Part shown: one piece after another, positions 1-11,900 of the stretch
How the letters are laid out: each line of letters begins with the position of its first letter
Position numbering within the stretch: position 1 is the first letter of the stretch
Origin: Caballeronia sp. SEWSISQ10-4 2
Lineage (GTDB): Bacteria; Pseudomonadota; Gammaproteobacteria; Burkholderiales; Burkholderiaceae
Assembly: GCF_030464885.1 (NCBI RefSeq)
Contig: NZ_JALPRJ010000062.1
Coordinates: 1 to 49,813, forward strand
Direction of reading: 5' to 3'
DNA: 49,813 nt
Made by a program: the position numbers and the translations under genes
Notes under the pieces: generated by a model
What the model was told of the DNA's origin: nothing
Databases searched by the model: none
What the model saw: only the letters and a program-made list of their open reading frames with translations

Positions 1-110
1 CAAAAGAGTAACCACGCAATCATATAATGCTGCAATATTTATGTCGCCATGTTTAGAACGGAAAACAAGGTTTCAATAAAAATCATGACTTGAGGATCGG
101 ATCTATCAAA

Positions 111-620
111 ATGAAAGTTTCGTCTCGAAGTATTGGCGTCGCTGCAGAGGCTGCCGCAGCAGCCCTGTTCGCTCGCATTGGTTACGACGTGTCCGTGCAG
201 TACGGTGCAAACCAACCGGAATACGATCTGATCGTCGCGAACGGCGAGCGGATGTTGAAAGTCTCTGTCAAAGGCAGTCAGGACGGAGGTTGGGGTCTAT
301 CGCAGAACTACTTGACCAAAGGCTTGGCTGACTACCATGCGGCGGCGGACGCCTGGTGCGCTCGACATACCGCACGGACGATCTTGTGCCTCATCCAGTA
401 CAAAGGGGTTGCTGTGGAAAGTATGCCGCGCGTCTATCTCGCGACTCCAACGGAAGTCAGTGAACGACTGCGATCTGCCGCGAAAGGTCGTGGGGATACG
501 ATCTTGCACGAGAAACATACGTGGGCGGCAAGCGCGCATGGCGCTGGCACCACCGAGGAGGTGCCGGCGCACTGGCTGTTTTCGCGAGCGCGTGTCGAAG
601 AATTGCTGACAATCGCTTAA
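111..620 (+). CDS. PD-(D/E)XK-like nuclease-fold protein
   Basis: A 169-residue protein. The N-terminal third resembles small PD-(D/E)XK endonuclease-like proteins: a helix with Glu13, then YDLIV containing Asp39, and a following strand VSVKGS containing Lys54. The acidic residue usually two before the Lys is Ser here, so catalysis is uncertain. The ATG at 111 is preferred over an in-frame TTG at 90 because a GAGG lies about 14 bases upstream and the fold begins right after it. An HNH nuclease gene follows 134 bp downstream on the same strand, so the two may form a nuclease or restriction-like pair. Seen: the motif residues. Inferred: nuclease activity. No partner methyltransferase is visible in the window. 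Confidence 0.6.
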   Translation: MKVSSRSIGVAAEAAAAALFARIGYDVSVQYGANQPEYDLIVANGERMLKVSVKGSQDGGWGLSQNYLTKGLADYHAAADAWCARHTARTILCLIQYKGVAVESMPRVYLATPTEVSERLRSAAKGRGDTILHEKHTWAASAHGAGTTEEVPAHWLFSRARVEELLTIA

Positions 621-754
621 CCCCACATATAGGAAAACAGGGAAAGGAGATGGGCCCGAGCTAATTGCAGTCAGTCGTTGGAAAGAGGGGTCCAAGCAAC
701 AGCGGCGGACCGCGCATAAGGTCAGAATACGGCAGGCTAAACATCGTCTGGAGG

Positions 755-1627
755 GTGAAGTTGAAATCACAGAGAGTACTCAAATCCGCGCAGGACATCT
801 TCGCGGGCATGTACCGCTCGTACTCCACGGCGATTATTCAAAAGATGAGGCCGGACGAGCACAACCTGAGCACCAAGGAGCGAAACTACACCGAGCATTG
901 GCAGCTTGTTGGCACAGAACACCGCCTCCTCGTCATCGCCCTCGGAGTCCAGCACGAATCGAAGCGCGACTTGTGGGCAGGCCGGATTGAGGACGTCAAC
1001 CCGTCTGGCGAATTCGATGATCACGGCAGGCCGTTGTACCGGATCGGCGTTGACCGTTTCCAGTTCATTGGCATCCATGATCGGCGCCTCGTTTCGGACG
1101 CCGAGTTTTACGGCAACGGGGGTGGCGGTGGCTCGCGCGTCATCGCATACAATGTGGCAGCCAAAAAGCAGCCCACCTCGAAGGGAAATCATGGGGCGAA
1201 GAGCATGTCGGCGCCACCGCCGGGAGAAATGGACCTCCGTCACCGGTGGGTGCGGCTCCATCACGAGATATTCCGCGACCGGGTCTGGGCGCATTGGGGT
1301 GGACGTTGTGCCGTAACTGATCACAAGTGCGGCGGACACCTCGTCGCTTCGCATATCCTCCCGTGGAAGGTCGCCAACCCTACGCAAAAGACCGACATCG
1401 ACAACGGGCTGCTGCTCACGCCACCGCTGGATTTCCTGTTCGACCGGGGCTACATTTCCTTCGCCAATGACGGGTCGATGCTGCGCAACCCTATGCCCCA
1501 GGGCATGGCAGAACTCTTTGCGCTCAAGAGCAACGACCCGCGCATCCGGCATCCGGGCAAGCTAACCCCCGGGATGCGGAGTTACCTTGCACGCCACCGG
1601 GAGCACCACGGCTTTCCATTTGATTAA
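755..1627 (+). CDS. HNH endonuclease
   Basis: A 290-residue protein from the GTG at 755. The C-terminal half (about residues 170-260) is an HNH_2-type nuclease domain: a Cys-containing CAVTD turn near residue 185, the SHILPW segment carrying the catalytic-type His near residue 199, then DIDNGLLL and the LFDRGYISF strand. Such domains cleave DNA with a His-metal centre and are frequent in restriction systems and phage defence. The N-terminal half is unassigned and may give specificity. The start is uncertain: GTG 755 has a GGAG too close to it, and ATG 809 is an alternative that still keeps the HNH domain. It follows the PD-(D/E)XK-like gene on the same strand. Confidence 0.75.
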   Translation: MKLKSQRVLKSAQDIFAGMYRSYSTAIIQKMRPDEHNLSTKERNYTEHWQLVGTEHRLLVIALGVQHESKRDLWAGRIEDVNPSGEFDDHGRPLYRIGVDRFQFIGIHDRRLVSDAEFYGNGGGGGSRVIAYNVAAKKQPTSKGNHGAKSMSAPPPGEMDLRHRWVRLHHEIFRDRVWAHWGGRCAVTDHKCGGHLVASHILPWKVANPTQKTDIDNGLLLTPPLDFLFDRGYISFANDGSMLRNPMPQGMAELFALKSNDPRIRHPGKLTPGMRSYLARHREHHGFPFD

Positions 1628-1736
1628 TAACGGCGCGGACGAGTCTCAAGCGTTGTCATACCAAACGGGAATCCATGACGCTCACACGGGCCGGTTGCGT
1701 GGCAGAAATGTAGGCAAAGCTTCTGCGGATAGGCTC

Positions 1737-2214
1737 AAGGAAAAGAACATGATCGATCTTGCGGCTGCTCTTCCAACAATTCTGCCTATCGCCATCGCCT
1801 GGGCGGAGGCTCAGTCTCGGCTGGTCCTGACTACTGGCGCACCCTTGACCGAATATGGCATCAACGATGCCAAGGCGGTTGGCGTTGCAACGCCCGAGTC
1901 CATTCGCGTCGCGATCGTTCCTTGCCTGCCGCTGCCGGACGACCCAGTGCTACGGGCCATCGCACTGGATACGGGGCTACTGGGGCCAGGCATGGTCGGG
2001 CTGACGCTCGGCCACGCTATTTTTGTAGTTCAGGGGCACGATTCGCGACGACTGTTGACGCACGAATACCGACATGTTCACCAGTATGAGGTTGCTGGCT
2101 CAATTGCGGTGTTTTTGCCCGCGTATCTCCACCAGATCGCTACCGTAGGTTATAACGCTGCTCCGTTCGAAGTCGACGCTCGTCAACACGAGATCCATTA
2201 ACCATCGGAAAAGC
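1737..2214 (+). repeat. Long direct repeat, left copy (about 478 bp)
   Basis: This stretch recurs at 16151-16628 in the same orientation. By eye there are about 10 substitutions and no indels, so about 98% identity. It carries the whole HExxH gene with its ribosome site and about 12 bp after its stop. Both copies start at AGGAAAAGAACATG and end at ACCATCGGAAAAGCG. The sequences outside are unrelated. The pair brackets the giant toxin-like gene. Confidence 0.93.
1749..2201 (+). CDS. Small HExxH zinc-metalloprotease-like protein, copy 1
   Basis: A 150-residue protein with the zincin signature HEYRH at residues 105-109, followed by a helical stretch and PFEVDARQHE. Glu141 is a plausible third zinc ligand of the gluzincin ExxA type. 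The first 25 residues are hydrophobic and could be a membrane anchor or signal. ATG 1749 is chosen because the near-identical second copy conserves exactly from its AGGAAAAGAAC ribosome site onward, whereas the open frame upstream (from 1587) has no counterpart there. Role unknown; small secreted or anchored HExxH proteins of this kind are often annotated only as putative peptidases. The location suggests a processing or effector role beside the TcA-like gene, which is inference. Confidence 0.65.
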   Translation: MIDLAAALPTILPIAIAWAEAQSRLVLTTGAPLTEYGINDAKAVGVATPESIRVAIVPCLPLPDDPVLRAIALDTGLLGPGMVGLTLGHAIFVVQGHDSRRLLTHEYRHVHQYEVAGSIAVFLPAYLHQIATVGYNAAPFEVDARQHEIH

Positions 2215-2215
2215 G

Positions 2216-2398
2216 ATGCAGTTCGTGTGGCGGTTGGTCCTGCTTCTATACGTTGTAGCGGTGGCGCTTCTCGGCGGACCGTTCGAAAGCATGCCTCGCG
2301 GCAAACGCTGGCCAATCCGCGTCTATGTGATGTTGCTGGTAGTCGGACTGGTGATTGCATCTGCGACGTGGGTAGCAAAGAGGCATACCGGTGCGTAA
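2216..2398 (+). CDS. Small two-helix membrane protein
   Basis: A 60-residue peptide with two hydrophobic segments (residues 4-21 and 36-53) separated by a basic loop containing PRGKRW, typical of a hairpin inner-membrane protein. It starts 14 bp after the HExxH gene, with a weak GGAAAAG upstream, and ends 14 bp before the next gene, so the three may be one transcript. No family was recognised. The right copy of the direct repeat diverges right at this gene, so it is not duplicated. Confidence 0.5.
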   Translation: MQFVWRLVLLLYVVAVALLGGPFESMPRGKRWPIRVYVMLLVVGLVIASATWVAKRHTGA

Positions 2399-2412
2399 CC
2401 AAGGAAAAGACG

Positions 2413-2865
2413 GTGATCAGGATGTGCTCCAACCAACATATTCGAGATGTCGCGTGTCGTGTGCGCCAGACAATCGAGTCGTTACCTCGCTCAGAGCTAC
2501 CGTGTGCGATGCGGGACTTCCCTGAAGGCGCTTGTTACGAAGCGGCCCTACTGCTCGGTGCGTGCTTCGCAGACCGTGGCATTGAAGAGTTTCAATGCGT
2601 TAGCGGCGAGATTTGGTTTGAACGAAGCAACGAACGACGTACACATGCATGGCTGGCGCGTGGAGAGCTTGTTGTTGATATAACCGCCGATCAGTTTGAG
2701 GGTGCCCCAGGAAAGGTGATTGTTGCTGCGCCATCGGAGTGGCACCGACGATTCGAAGTGCGACCGCCGATCGTCAGTGACTTTCGGAAGTCAGAAGGCT
2801 CTACAAGCCATGACCTCCAGAGGGTTTTCGGCCTGATCGAGGCATCCCTGTCTGATGCCGCTTAA
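2413..2865 (+). CDS. Predicted Cys-His-Asp (papain or transglutaminase-like) hydrolase
   Basis: A 150-residue protein. The order Cys41 (in FPEGACYEAALLL), His78 (in RRTHAWL) and Asp89 (in VVDITADQF) matches the circularly arranged triad of transglutaminase-like and papain-like cysteine hydrolases, with a hydrophobic helix after the Cys. The GTG at 2413 is chosen because AAGGA sits 7 bases upstream; the ATG at 2422 is the alternative. It ends 58 bp before the giant TcA-like gene on the same strand. Seen: triad-like spacing. Inferred: peptidase, amidase or acyl transfer chemistry; substrate unknown. It could be an effector or a maturation enzyme for the neighbouring toxin. Confidence 0.55.
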   Translation: MIRMCSNQHIRDVACRVRQTIESLPRSELPCAMRDFPEGACYEAALLLGACFADRGIEEFQCVSGEIWFERSNERRTHAWLARGELVVDITADQFEGAPGKVIVAAPSEWHRRFEVRPPIVSDFRKSEGSTSHDLQRVFGLIEASLSDAA

Positions 2866-2923
2866 CACAACGAAATAGCCGGTACGGCCGGCACATAGCA
2901 AAGAGACCAAAAGAGGAACGAAT

Positions 2924-5900
2924 ATGAATAAAAAAAAAGTACCGGCTGGCCGTGCGCTTCACCAATGGATGCGGCTGCGAGAAGCGGCTTCGCCCTTCGC
3001 ATCGGCGCTGCGCGCGCGGGGCGTGTTGCCGCGCTCGCCGCTTCCCGCCGATGGCGCGGCCTCGACCGACGCCATCAACTACGAAGGGCTTTTCCAGGAG
3101 CCGATCTACGCGGACATCCCGCATGACGCCTCAATCCTGGGGTCCGGCGCCTATTTCGCCGATCTGATGTCGGTCATCGCCGGCGCGGTGACCAACCGCT
3201 TCGCGGACGACCCCTTGTCGCTCGCCAACCGTCGGCCGGATCTGTGGAATCTGCCGCTGACGCCCGAGAACGCCACCGAGGAAATCTCCACCGCCGTCCT
3301 GACGACGGAAGTGTTGGAAACGACGCTCGCAGGCCGGCTCGCTACGCATTGGAGCGGTCCCAACGCATCGGTCGGCTTCCTCCCGCCGAGCCTGCCGACG
3401 GGGCATCCCGACGTGGAGGTTTGCGGCGCCGCCTGGCCGACGACGGCACTCGACGGGGTGACTTACTTGCTGTCGGGCGGCCAGATCGCCGTGCCCGTCG
3501 GCGCGGCGATCAATGCCTCGGTCACCGTGCGCAGCGTCTATGGGAAGCCGACGATCGCGGTGGGGGGCGGATCGATCGCCGTGGGACCTGTCAGCCCGGG
3601 TCAATCGGATCCCAGCATCTTCATCGAAGGCTTCACCTTCGTCTTCGCCGACGGGGCCGTGGCGCACGCGCTGTTCCTGTTCTCAGGAGGATCTCTCACC
3701 CTTCGCAATTGCACGTTCCTGGGGACCGGTTCGCAGGACGGTTGGGTGCTGAGCACGCCGGCCGCCAACGGTGGAAAGACGGTCTCCGGGACCGTCACCT
3801 TCGAAAACTGCACGTTCGCCGATTCTGGCGACGGCAAGGCGACGGCCATCGACCTGACCCAGGCGGCGCCGCTGGCCCTGTCGATCGTGAACAGTATCGC
3901 TTGGCCGGTTGGCGCGCCGGTCCAGCCGGGGCACTTGGCCAGACTCAATCCCGCAGTCGCCGCGTCGCTCGACTATTGCGACGTCGCCGGCGGGGAGGCC
4001 GCGATCAGCCTGGCGGCGGGCGCGTCCGCCGAACAGCAGGTGCGCTACGGTCGCGCCAATTTCGAACAGAAGCCCACGCGGGACGGCGCCGGGACGCCCA
4101 GGTCGCTGCCGGGGCGGGGCGTCGACGGCGCGGACGTCGGCGCCGGCGTCGACGTCTTCGAGGCCATGGCGTGGGCGGTCTATCCGTTCAGCCTGCCCTT
4201 CGACCTGGCCCTGCAGAGCGGGCGCATCGCGCTGGCCGGACTGGGGTTGAGCCTGGACGATATCGACCGCATTTGCGCGGACGTGATCGGAAATCATAAC
4301 CAGAACGCCTATTTCCCGCTGTCGAAGCTGGGCCTGTCGCTGGCCGACTATCTCGCCATCTCCGCCACGCCCAAAGACTTGCCATCCTTCTTTGGCCTAG
4401 CATCCTTCAACGACGTCGCGGTCGCGATGTCGCCCGTACCGAACCAAGCCTCGGCCTGGGAAATTCCCTCGACCCTGTTCAGCCGGATCGCCGAGCTGAC
4501 ACAGGACGCGCTGCGCGAACTGGTCTACCAGGATCTGGGCCCAGGGGAGATCGCCGAAGGCCTCAACATCGGCGGATCCCCGGACGCGCCTGGCTGGCGG
4601 GGCTTCTTCATCAACGGCTATGGCGCGGGCTTTAACACCGTCGCCTTGCGCGAAAGCTACGTTCCGGTCTCCCGGTCGGCCCTGAGCTTCGGCGCCAGCA
4701 ACATCCTGCTGGCGGCGCTAAAGACCGCGCCGACGCAAGCCTTCACGCTGTCATTCTGGATGTATCCGGAACCGGGCTGGACGGGTGGCGAAGTCGTCAC
4801 GGCCGGTCCCCATTTCGAAGCGCAATGGTCGTATGCCCCTGGCCAGTTGACGCTGACCCTGCCTGGCCTGACCCAGCCCTTGGCGGTTGATCTTTCCGAC
4901 TTCATGGTCGGGCCCCAATGGCTGAACGTCACCTCCGCCTGGGACGCCACCACGCTGTGCGTCTACGTGAACGGCCAATTGGCGGCCTCGGTCTCCGCCG
5001 CGCTGACCCCGTCTTGGGGCCAGATGAGTCTTGGCGCCTCGGGCGGAGCCAACCCCTTCACCGGCGGCCTGTGCGAGGTGGCGCTATGGAGCTTCGCCTT
5101 GTCGCCGGAGGTGATCGCCTCCAGCTTCCAAAGACCATTGATGTCTGCGCCCACGACGAAGGGGGCGGGCCCGGCCGGCCTCTGCGGCTATTGGCCCGTA
5201 AACGACGGCGGGTCCACCGTTGCCGACTGGACCGGGAACAACCCGCCGAGCGAGGTCCTGGGAACACCGGTTTGGACGTCCATCGGCTTGCCCGAGACCA
5301 TGGTTCCGCAATACGCCCAGCAGGGTCTGAGCTTCGCCCTCGTGGAGCTTCTGACGGGCCATGGCGCGCGGCCCGGCGCGGACGCGGGAAATCTTGATCG
5401 TATCAACCGGTTCCTCCGGCTGGCGGGACGGCTGAACTGGACCCCGACGGAGCTGGACTGGGCCCTGGCCACGATCTTCCAGTCACGCCCTACGCCGCCG
5501 ACCGATCTGGGCGATATCGCCACCTATGCCGACCTAGCCAGGATCCGAACCCTGCAGAGCGCGCTGGATCTGCCGGTCGCCGAGACCTGCGCCTTCTTCG
5601 GCCCGTTGAAAACGTTCGGCCACGGACAGCTCGAGGACCAGACTCCGCTTTTCGACCAGGTATTCAACCGATTCTCGTCGGGAATGACCTTCTCGTGGGA
5701 CATGTCCGAGCCGTTGTCGGTCAAGGACGATATCGAGGCGCCCGGGCCGCTAGCCTATCAACTCGCCGCTAGCCTCAACATCGACCTTCTGCAACTAGCC
5801 GTCGTCGCGCGGGCCTGCGCCGACGGCGACCAGTTGGTCGTGAATGGTCCGACCCTCACGGCGCTCTATCGCCACCGGGTCTTGGCCGGATGGCTGCAGA

Positions 5901-8900
5901 TCGATTTCCGCGGCCTTATGGACCTGCTTGCCCTGACCGGCCTGGGCACGCTGGCCGGCGGGTGCGCACCCGCGGACCTCTACGCCTTCCTGGCGCAGGT
6001 CGCCTGGATCGACGGAGCGGGCCTGGACGCCACCGAACTGCTCTACCTGGTCGATCCGGCTGCGGTCACCAGTCTGTTCCGAAGCAGGATCGATCTTGAA
6101 ATCACCGAAGCCCTGCCCAAGATCGCGCAGGCCCTGGACGGCGAACTGAGCGGCAGCCTCGTGCGCCCAGATTCCTTCGTCAGCCCCTCGGTGAACGAAC
6201 TGGGCTCGCTGGCGATCTTCAACCGCTTGCAGGGGCTGGGCTATATCGACACGCGCGGCCGGGTGACCTCGACGCTGCTGACGGAGCTACCTGCAGTGCC
6301 GTTCCATGTCCCGTCCGACGCCTATCCGACGATCACGGACGCGGTGACCGCAGCCGTGGCGGCGCTGGCCAGCCAACCGGTCGCCACCGTGCTCCTGGCC
6401 GCGGGAACCTACGTCCAGACAGACCTCATCAGCGTTACCCTGGCCAAGGGGCGCCTGCGAATCCAATCTGAATACGGTCCGACGGCGACAACCATCGACG
6501 GCGGAGGCGGGGGCTTCCTTGAGATTCGCCAGAGCGGCGACGGGACGCTCGAAATCTCCGGCCTGACCATCCAGAACTGCAAGCGCACCGACGGCGTGGG
6601 CGGCGGCGCGGTCTATTCGGAGTGTCCGGTCGACCTCTTCAACTGCGTCCTGCAGACCAATCAGGCCGTGAACGGCGGCGCTGTCTACGTCGCCGGCTCG
6701 CCCGCGATCCCGGCGAACTTCAGCGCGGGCAACTGCATCTTCTACAACAACGCGGCCACGTCCACCACCGACGCGACGGGCGGCGGGTCGGGCGGCGCGA
6801 TCTATCTGGCCCAGGCCGGAGCGAAATCTGCGCTGAACGCCAGCACGCTCTTCGGCAACGTCAGCGACACCAAGCTCAGCAACGGGGTGTTCGTCGACGC
6901 CAACAGCGCGCTCACGGTCGACGCGAGCATCCTTTGGAACACGCCCGACAACGCCCACCCAGATTGGACGGGTTCGCTGACCGCCACCAATTCCGACACC
7001 AATATCGGCCAGAATCCGGCGCCCGGAACTCCCCCGGACAGCAGCGGCAACGTCCACGAAGAACCTCAACTGACGGATCCGACCAAGGGCCTGTTCGACC
7101 CAGGCCCGAAATCGCCTTGCCGTATCGACGGCATGGTCAAGATGGGCCAGAGCGGCCTGCCAGAATCCTCCGGCGTCTCGGCCAGCAGCCTGTACGCCTT
7201 CGCCTACGCCCAGGTCGCGGTGCTGAAGCGCCAACTCGCGCGCTTCTTCAAGGACGAGAGCCTGCCGATCGAAACGGTGCTGGACACGCTGGGTCCGATC
7301 GAAAACGGTCTGGTCCTGCTGGCCGCCGACGCCGACGCGAGCCAGGCCGCCGACTATCTGCGGACCTTCTATCGCTACCTGCTACTGAGTGGCAGGTTCG
7401 GGTTGGACGCCAAGCTCCTGGCCCTCGTCCTGAACGATCCTTCGCTCCTGTCGCTGCAAGGCGGCGGCGGGCTCTATGCTCCCACGCGGGGTGACCTGCG
7501 TCTGCTGGCCAACTTCGCGGCGCTGCGTGCCCAGTTTCCCGGCAGCCTCGACGCTCTGCTCGGATGTCTCCAGACCGGGCAGTCCAGTGACCCGGCAAGC
7601 GGACTCGCACGCCTTCCCAGCCTGTTCGGCTGGGACGAGACCGTCACCACGATGGTGCTGGAGAGCGTCCAGATCGACTCGTGCCTGAAGGCCACGGCCT
7701 CACCGAGCGGCGCGACGCCCATCGACAACGGTGTCGTGAGCGTCCAGCCCGCCTGGAACGATGACCAGACGCTCCAGGCTTTCACCATCGAGAGTTGGGT
7801 GAAGGTGTCCGCTGCCGACGCTATGGTCGGCGGCAACCTCTTCGTCGGTGATCTGAGCGGCCCGGCCGCACGTTACGGCGTCGCGCTCGGGTTTCTGCCC
7901 AGCGACAACCACTTCAGTTTCGCCGTGCAGGACGAGAAGGCCGCCGAGGGCGATGCGGGGCCGGCCTATGTCCTGACCAGCATCACGGCCGGCGACCTGA
8001 TCGTCCAGTCCGAGCGCTGGTACCATCTGGCGGGCGTGTTCGACGGCGGAGTGATGACGCTCTTCGTCGACGGCGTTCTCCAGCAGACGGGAGCCACCCA
8101 GACCGTCAAGACCGTCACGCTCAGCGCCAGCCAGCCGCTGCTGATCGGCCAGGACGTCGGCCTCGACTGCGCCGGCGTCGCCAACAGCCTCGCCGAACTG
8201 CGCTTGTGGCGGACGGCCCGGTCGGCGGGAGACATCAACGGCGCGATGAAGAGCCGGATCGCCGAGACAGGATCGGCCTTCGGCGATCTGGCCGGTTACT
8301 GGTCGTTCGAAGACGCGACCTGGTCGGAAAACACCGGTCAATGGTGCCGGGGCGAACCAACGGGTTCGGTCAAGCAGGTGTTCACGCTCCTGGCGCCGGT
8401 GACTCTGGCTTCGGTGCTGGCGGTCTCGTCGGTCATGGACTTGCTTGACGCCACGGGCCTGGACGTCAGAGCCTTGCTCGATCTCTACCGCAACGGCATG
8501 ATCTTCGGCGCGGATGGACCGGCGGCCCTGCTCGACGCGCTGGCGCGGCAGGACACCGACGAGGCCAAGGTCGCTCAGGCCGCGATCCTGGAGGTCAAGC
8601 GCGTGGCGCTGACCCAGTTCGCAATCGCCCAGATCGACGCTGTGACCCGTCCGTTGGGCTTCCCTGTCGCCGACGAAAACGATCTGTCGGACTACCTGCT
8701 TCTGGACGTAGGCATGGGGGTTCAAACCTTCACCTCACGCCTGGTGCAGGGCACGCTCGGTCTTCAGCAATATCTGCAGCGTTGCCGGCTAGGCCTGGAG
8801 TCCAGCGTCGCCTCGCTGAACCTGAGCGAGACCCAGTGGGACTGGATCAAGTCCTATCGCACCTGGGAGGCCAACCGTAAGGTTTTCCTGCACCCGGAGA

Positions 8901-11900
8901 CTTATCTGCGACCCGAGCTGCGCAAGGGCAAAACCACTGCCTTTCGGAACTTGGAGAGCGCCCTGGCTCAGGCTGATCTGTCCAAGGAGGGAGTTGAGCG
9001 GTTGTACAAGCGTTATCTCGACGATCTATCCATGCTGGCCAGCGTGCAGACGGTCGGCAGTTGGTATGAGCCCTCGGGCCGGATCGGCGCCAGCCTAGTG
9101 CTAACCCCCGGCTTCGCCTACGGCGGCCTCGGTGCGACCGCGCCGGCGGCCATGCCGCTGGATACAGTTTCGGTGGAGGCCTGGATCAGGCTGGGCGCCC
9201 ACGACATTTCTACGCCCTCGCAGTTCCTGTTGGGTCTTGGCCAGACGTTTAGCGTGACGCTGTCTCCGTCAGGCGACCCGACCGCTCAACTGAACGTAGG
9301 CGTGGGTGGGGCTGGCACGCATGATGCTGCAGGCGCGACCTTGTCGCATCCCACCGTCCTACAGCCGGACCGCTGGTATCACATCGCCATGGTGTTCGAC
9401 ACGTCGGCGTCCCAGATGCACCTCTATGTCGATGGCGTCGTCGCGACCGGAACGACCCACGGCCTATCCGCGCTGACGTTCAACACGGTTCAGATCGGGG
9501 CGTCGGCCTCGAGCCCGGCCGCTACGACCTCGTCCGACAGCGGCATCTGCGATCTGCGCATCTGGAAGGTGGCGCGGAGCGAGCAGGACATCATGGCTAA
9601 CTCGCGTCGACGAATCCGGATGCAAGAGGCGCAATTCGCCGACTTGGCGGCCTACTGGACCTTCAACGACGGAGTCGCGCCGATAGGGGCCGGCGGTGTT
9701 TGGCCGTGGACGGACGCCACCGGCGCCTGGACAAATGCGGCCACCGTCAAGGGAGTCTCCCTGGAACCGGGCGAGCCGCCGGTCGAGCCGACCTCTCAGG
9801 CCGCGACGGCGGTGGACTGCTACCATTTTATTGGCCGCGCCCGCACCGCGCCGCACAAGTTCTACCACCGCATCCGGGAGGTCTATCCGTCCGAAGCGCT
9901 TGGTGAGCGGGCCGTGAGGTGGGGCGCCTGGGAGGAGATCAGCCCCGCTATCCAGGCCGACTACGCAACCCCAGTCATGGCGGATGGCAAGCTTTATGTG
10001 TTCTGGGCGGAGTTGCGGTCGGTTCCTAGCAACTCCACGGCTACCCCGCCCCTCATAGCGCACCACGAGGTGACGCTGAAATATTCGCGCCGTGACGCCG
10101 ACGGAAACTGGCTCGCCGCCCAGTCGCCTTTTCCGGTGATCAGCGTTCCTGCCGAAGTGGGCCTGGACGCTTCGCCAGCGTGGCGCAAGCCCTACGCCGC
10201 CGCGGTGACGATGAAGGACGGCGAGACCGGCATCGTCGTGATCTTTGGCGGTCGCTCGTCGTGCACCAAACGCTTTACCTTCGTCCTGCTCAAGGACCAG
10301 ACGGTGATAGGCGACCTGACAACCTCGGTCATGACCGAGCTGGGTGCCCCGTCGGTCGCGACCTACCGAAAGATCGCGGTTTCTAAAGACGCGGCGCCCA
10401 GGCTCGTGGCGCAGAATGGCGTGTCCTATATGGCCGCCAGCCACTACGAGGCCAACGGCGCAATTGTCTACTACGACTGTCACAAATTCTATTTCGCTGG
10501 TCTTGATGGCCAGGGCGTCATTAGCGTCGGTTTTCCAGGTCCATTACCTGAACCTCAGGGCTTGGCGAAGTACAACGGATCGTACTACGCCTCTTCATGT
10601 GTCGATGGGAACGCCGACGTCATTCTTTCCCGAACCGGCGACCCGTTCCTTCCTGGTAGTCAGTGGGCTCAGGTCAACGCCAACATCGCTAAGGACGTCC
10701 CTTTTGGCGTTAATTACAAGCGACCTGCCGGGTTGGCGGCTTGGCAAGGGCTTCTTTATTGCGGCTTTATCGGAGACGCTCCAATAGGATGGCCCGCTGA
10801 CACGACGGGCGCGCTCTATATTCTTGAAGCCGATCAGGCGATCCTCGACGCGCAGAAGCCTTGGAGAATTTCCTTCATCACGCCGATGCCGAACAATCTG
10901 TCCACCTTGGTATCGTTTTCGATTGGGCCGGATGGTACGCTCTATTGCGTGGCACAGCAGGAAACCTGCCTCCTCATCAGCCGTGAAGTTGGCGGCGACT
11001 GGATGATTGGCCCCCTGGGATTTTTATCAACCAGCAACAATGGCTTGATGGCCCCGGGCTTGACGGCCCCGGGCATGATACTAGCCCCGGGCTTGACGGC
11101 CCCGGTCATGGCGCGTGGCCTATGGTACACGACCGGCTACGATAGCTTTCCCGGTCCATGCTGGCTGGCCTCGGCCCAGACCTTGGCGGGCCCTTGGGCT
11201 ATACAGGAAGGCGGCGTGTCGACCTTTTACCGAACCTCAACGTTGGCGGTCGCTGAGGGTCTCATCTACAGCGACGGTCAGACGGTTCTTCTTTTCCCCA
11301 ACCCTCTGGACACCTCAACCTCGACCAAGGTCCTCAACAGCGGCGCGCCTCTCGGTTTTGGCCTCCTGTATGACGACATGCCGCCGATGACCCCGGACGC
11401 GCCATTGTTGAACGCCGTCCCCGTCGGCACGATGGCCGCGCCGATCGGCAACCAGCTCGGTGCCTATATATTCGCGACCAAGGACGTGGAATTCCTGATC
11501 GAGTCCGATGACGCCAATGGTGTGCGCGCCGACATCCAGACGCGGATCAGCCAGGCCTCCAACGGCTCGCTGGCCTTCTCGGTCATCGCCACGCCGGACT
11601 TCGTCAACGACAGGCTTCACTTCGACCGGATGACGACCACGGCGTTGAAGGCTCTGGAAAGGGCGCTTGCGACCGACGGTGTCGACGCGATGATGAGCCC
11701 GGCCCTGCAACAGTCGCCCGAATACGACCTCGGTCAGCTGGGTCCGGTTGGAAACATCGACTGGAGCGACCAGGGCGACCAGGTCATATCGTGCGATCTC
11801 TCCCGCGCCTTTGGTCTCTACTACCGCGAGTTGTTCCTGTTCGTGCCGTGGCTGATCGCCAAGGCTTTGCAGAAGCAGGGCAAGTTCCAGGAGGCCCAGC

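Noticed and set aside
1587..1748. N-terminal 54-residue extension of HExxH copy 1
   Set aside because: The repeat copy shares sequence only from the ribosome site onward, and the extension overlaps the end of the HNH gene.
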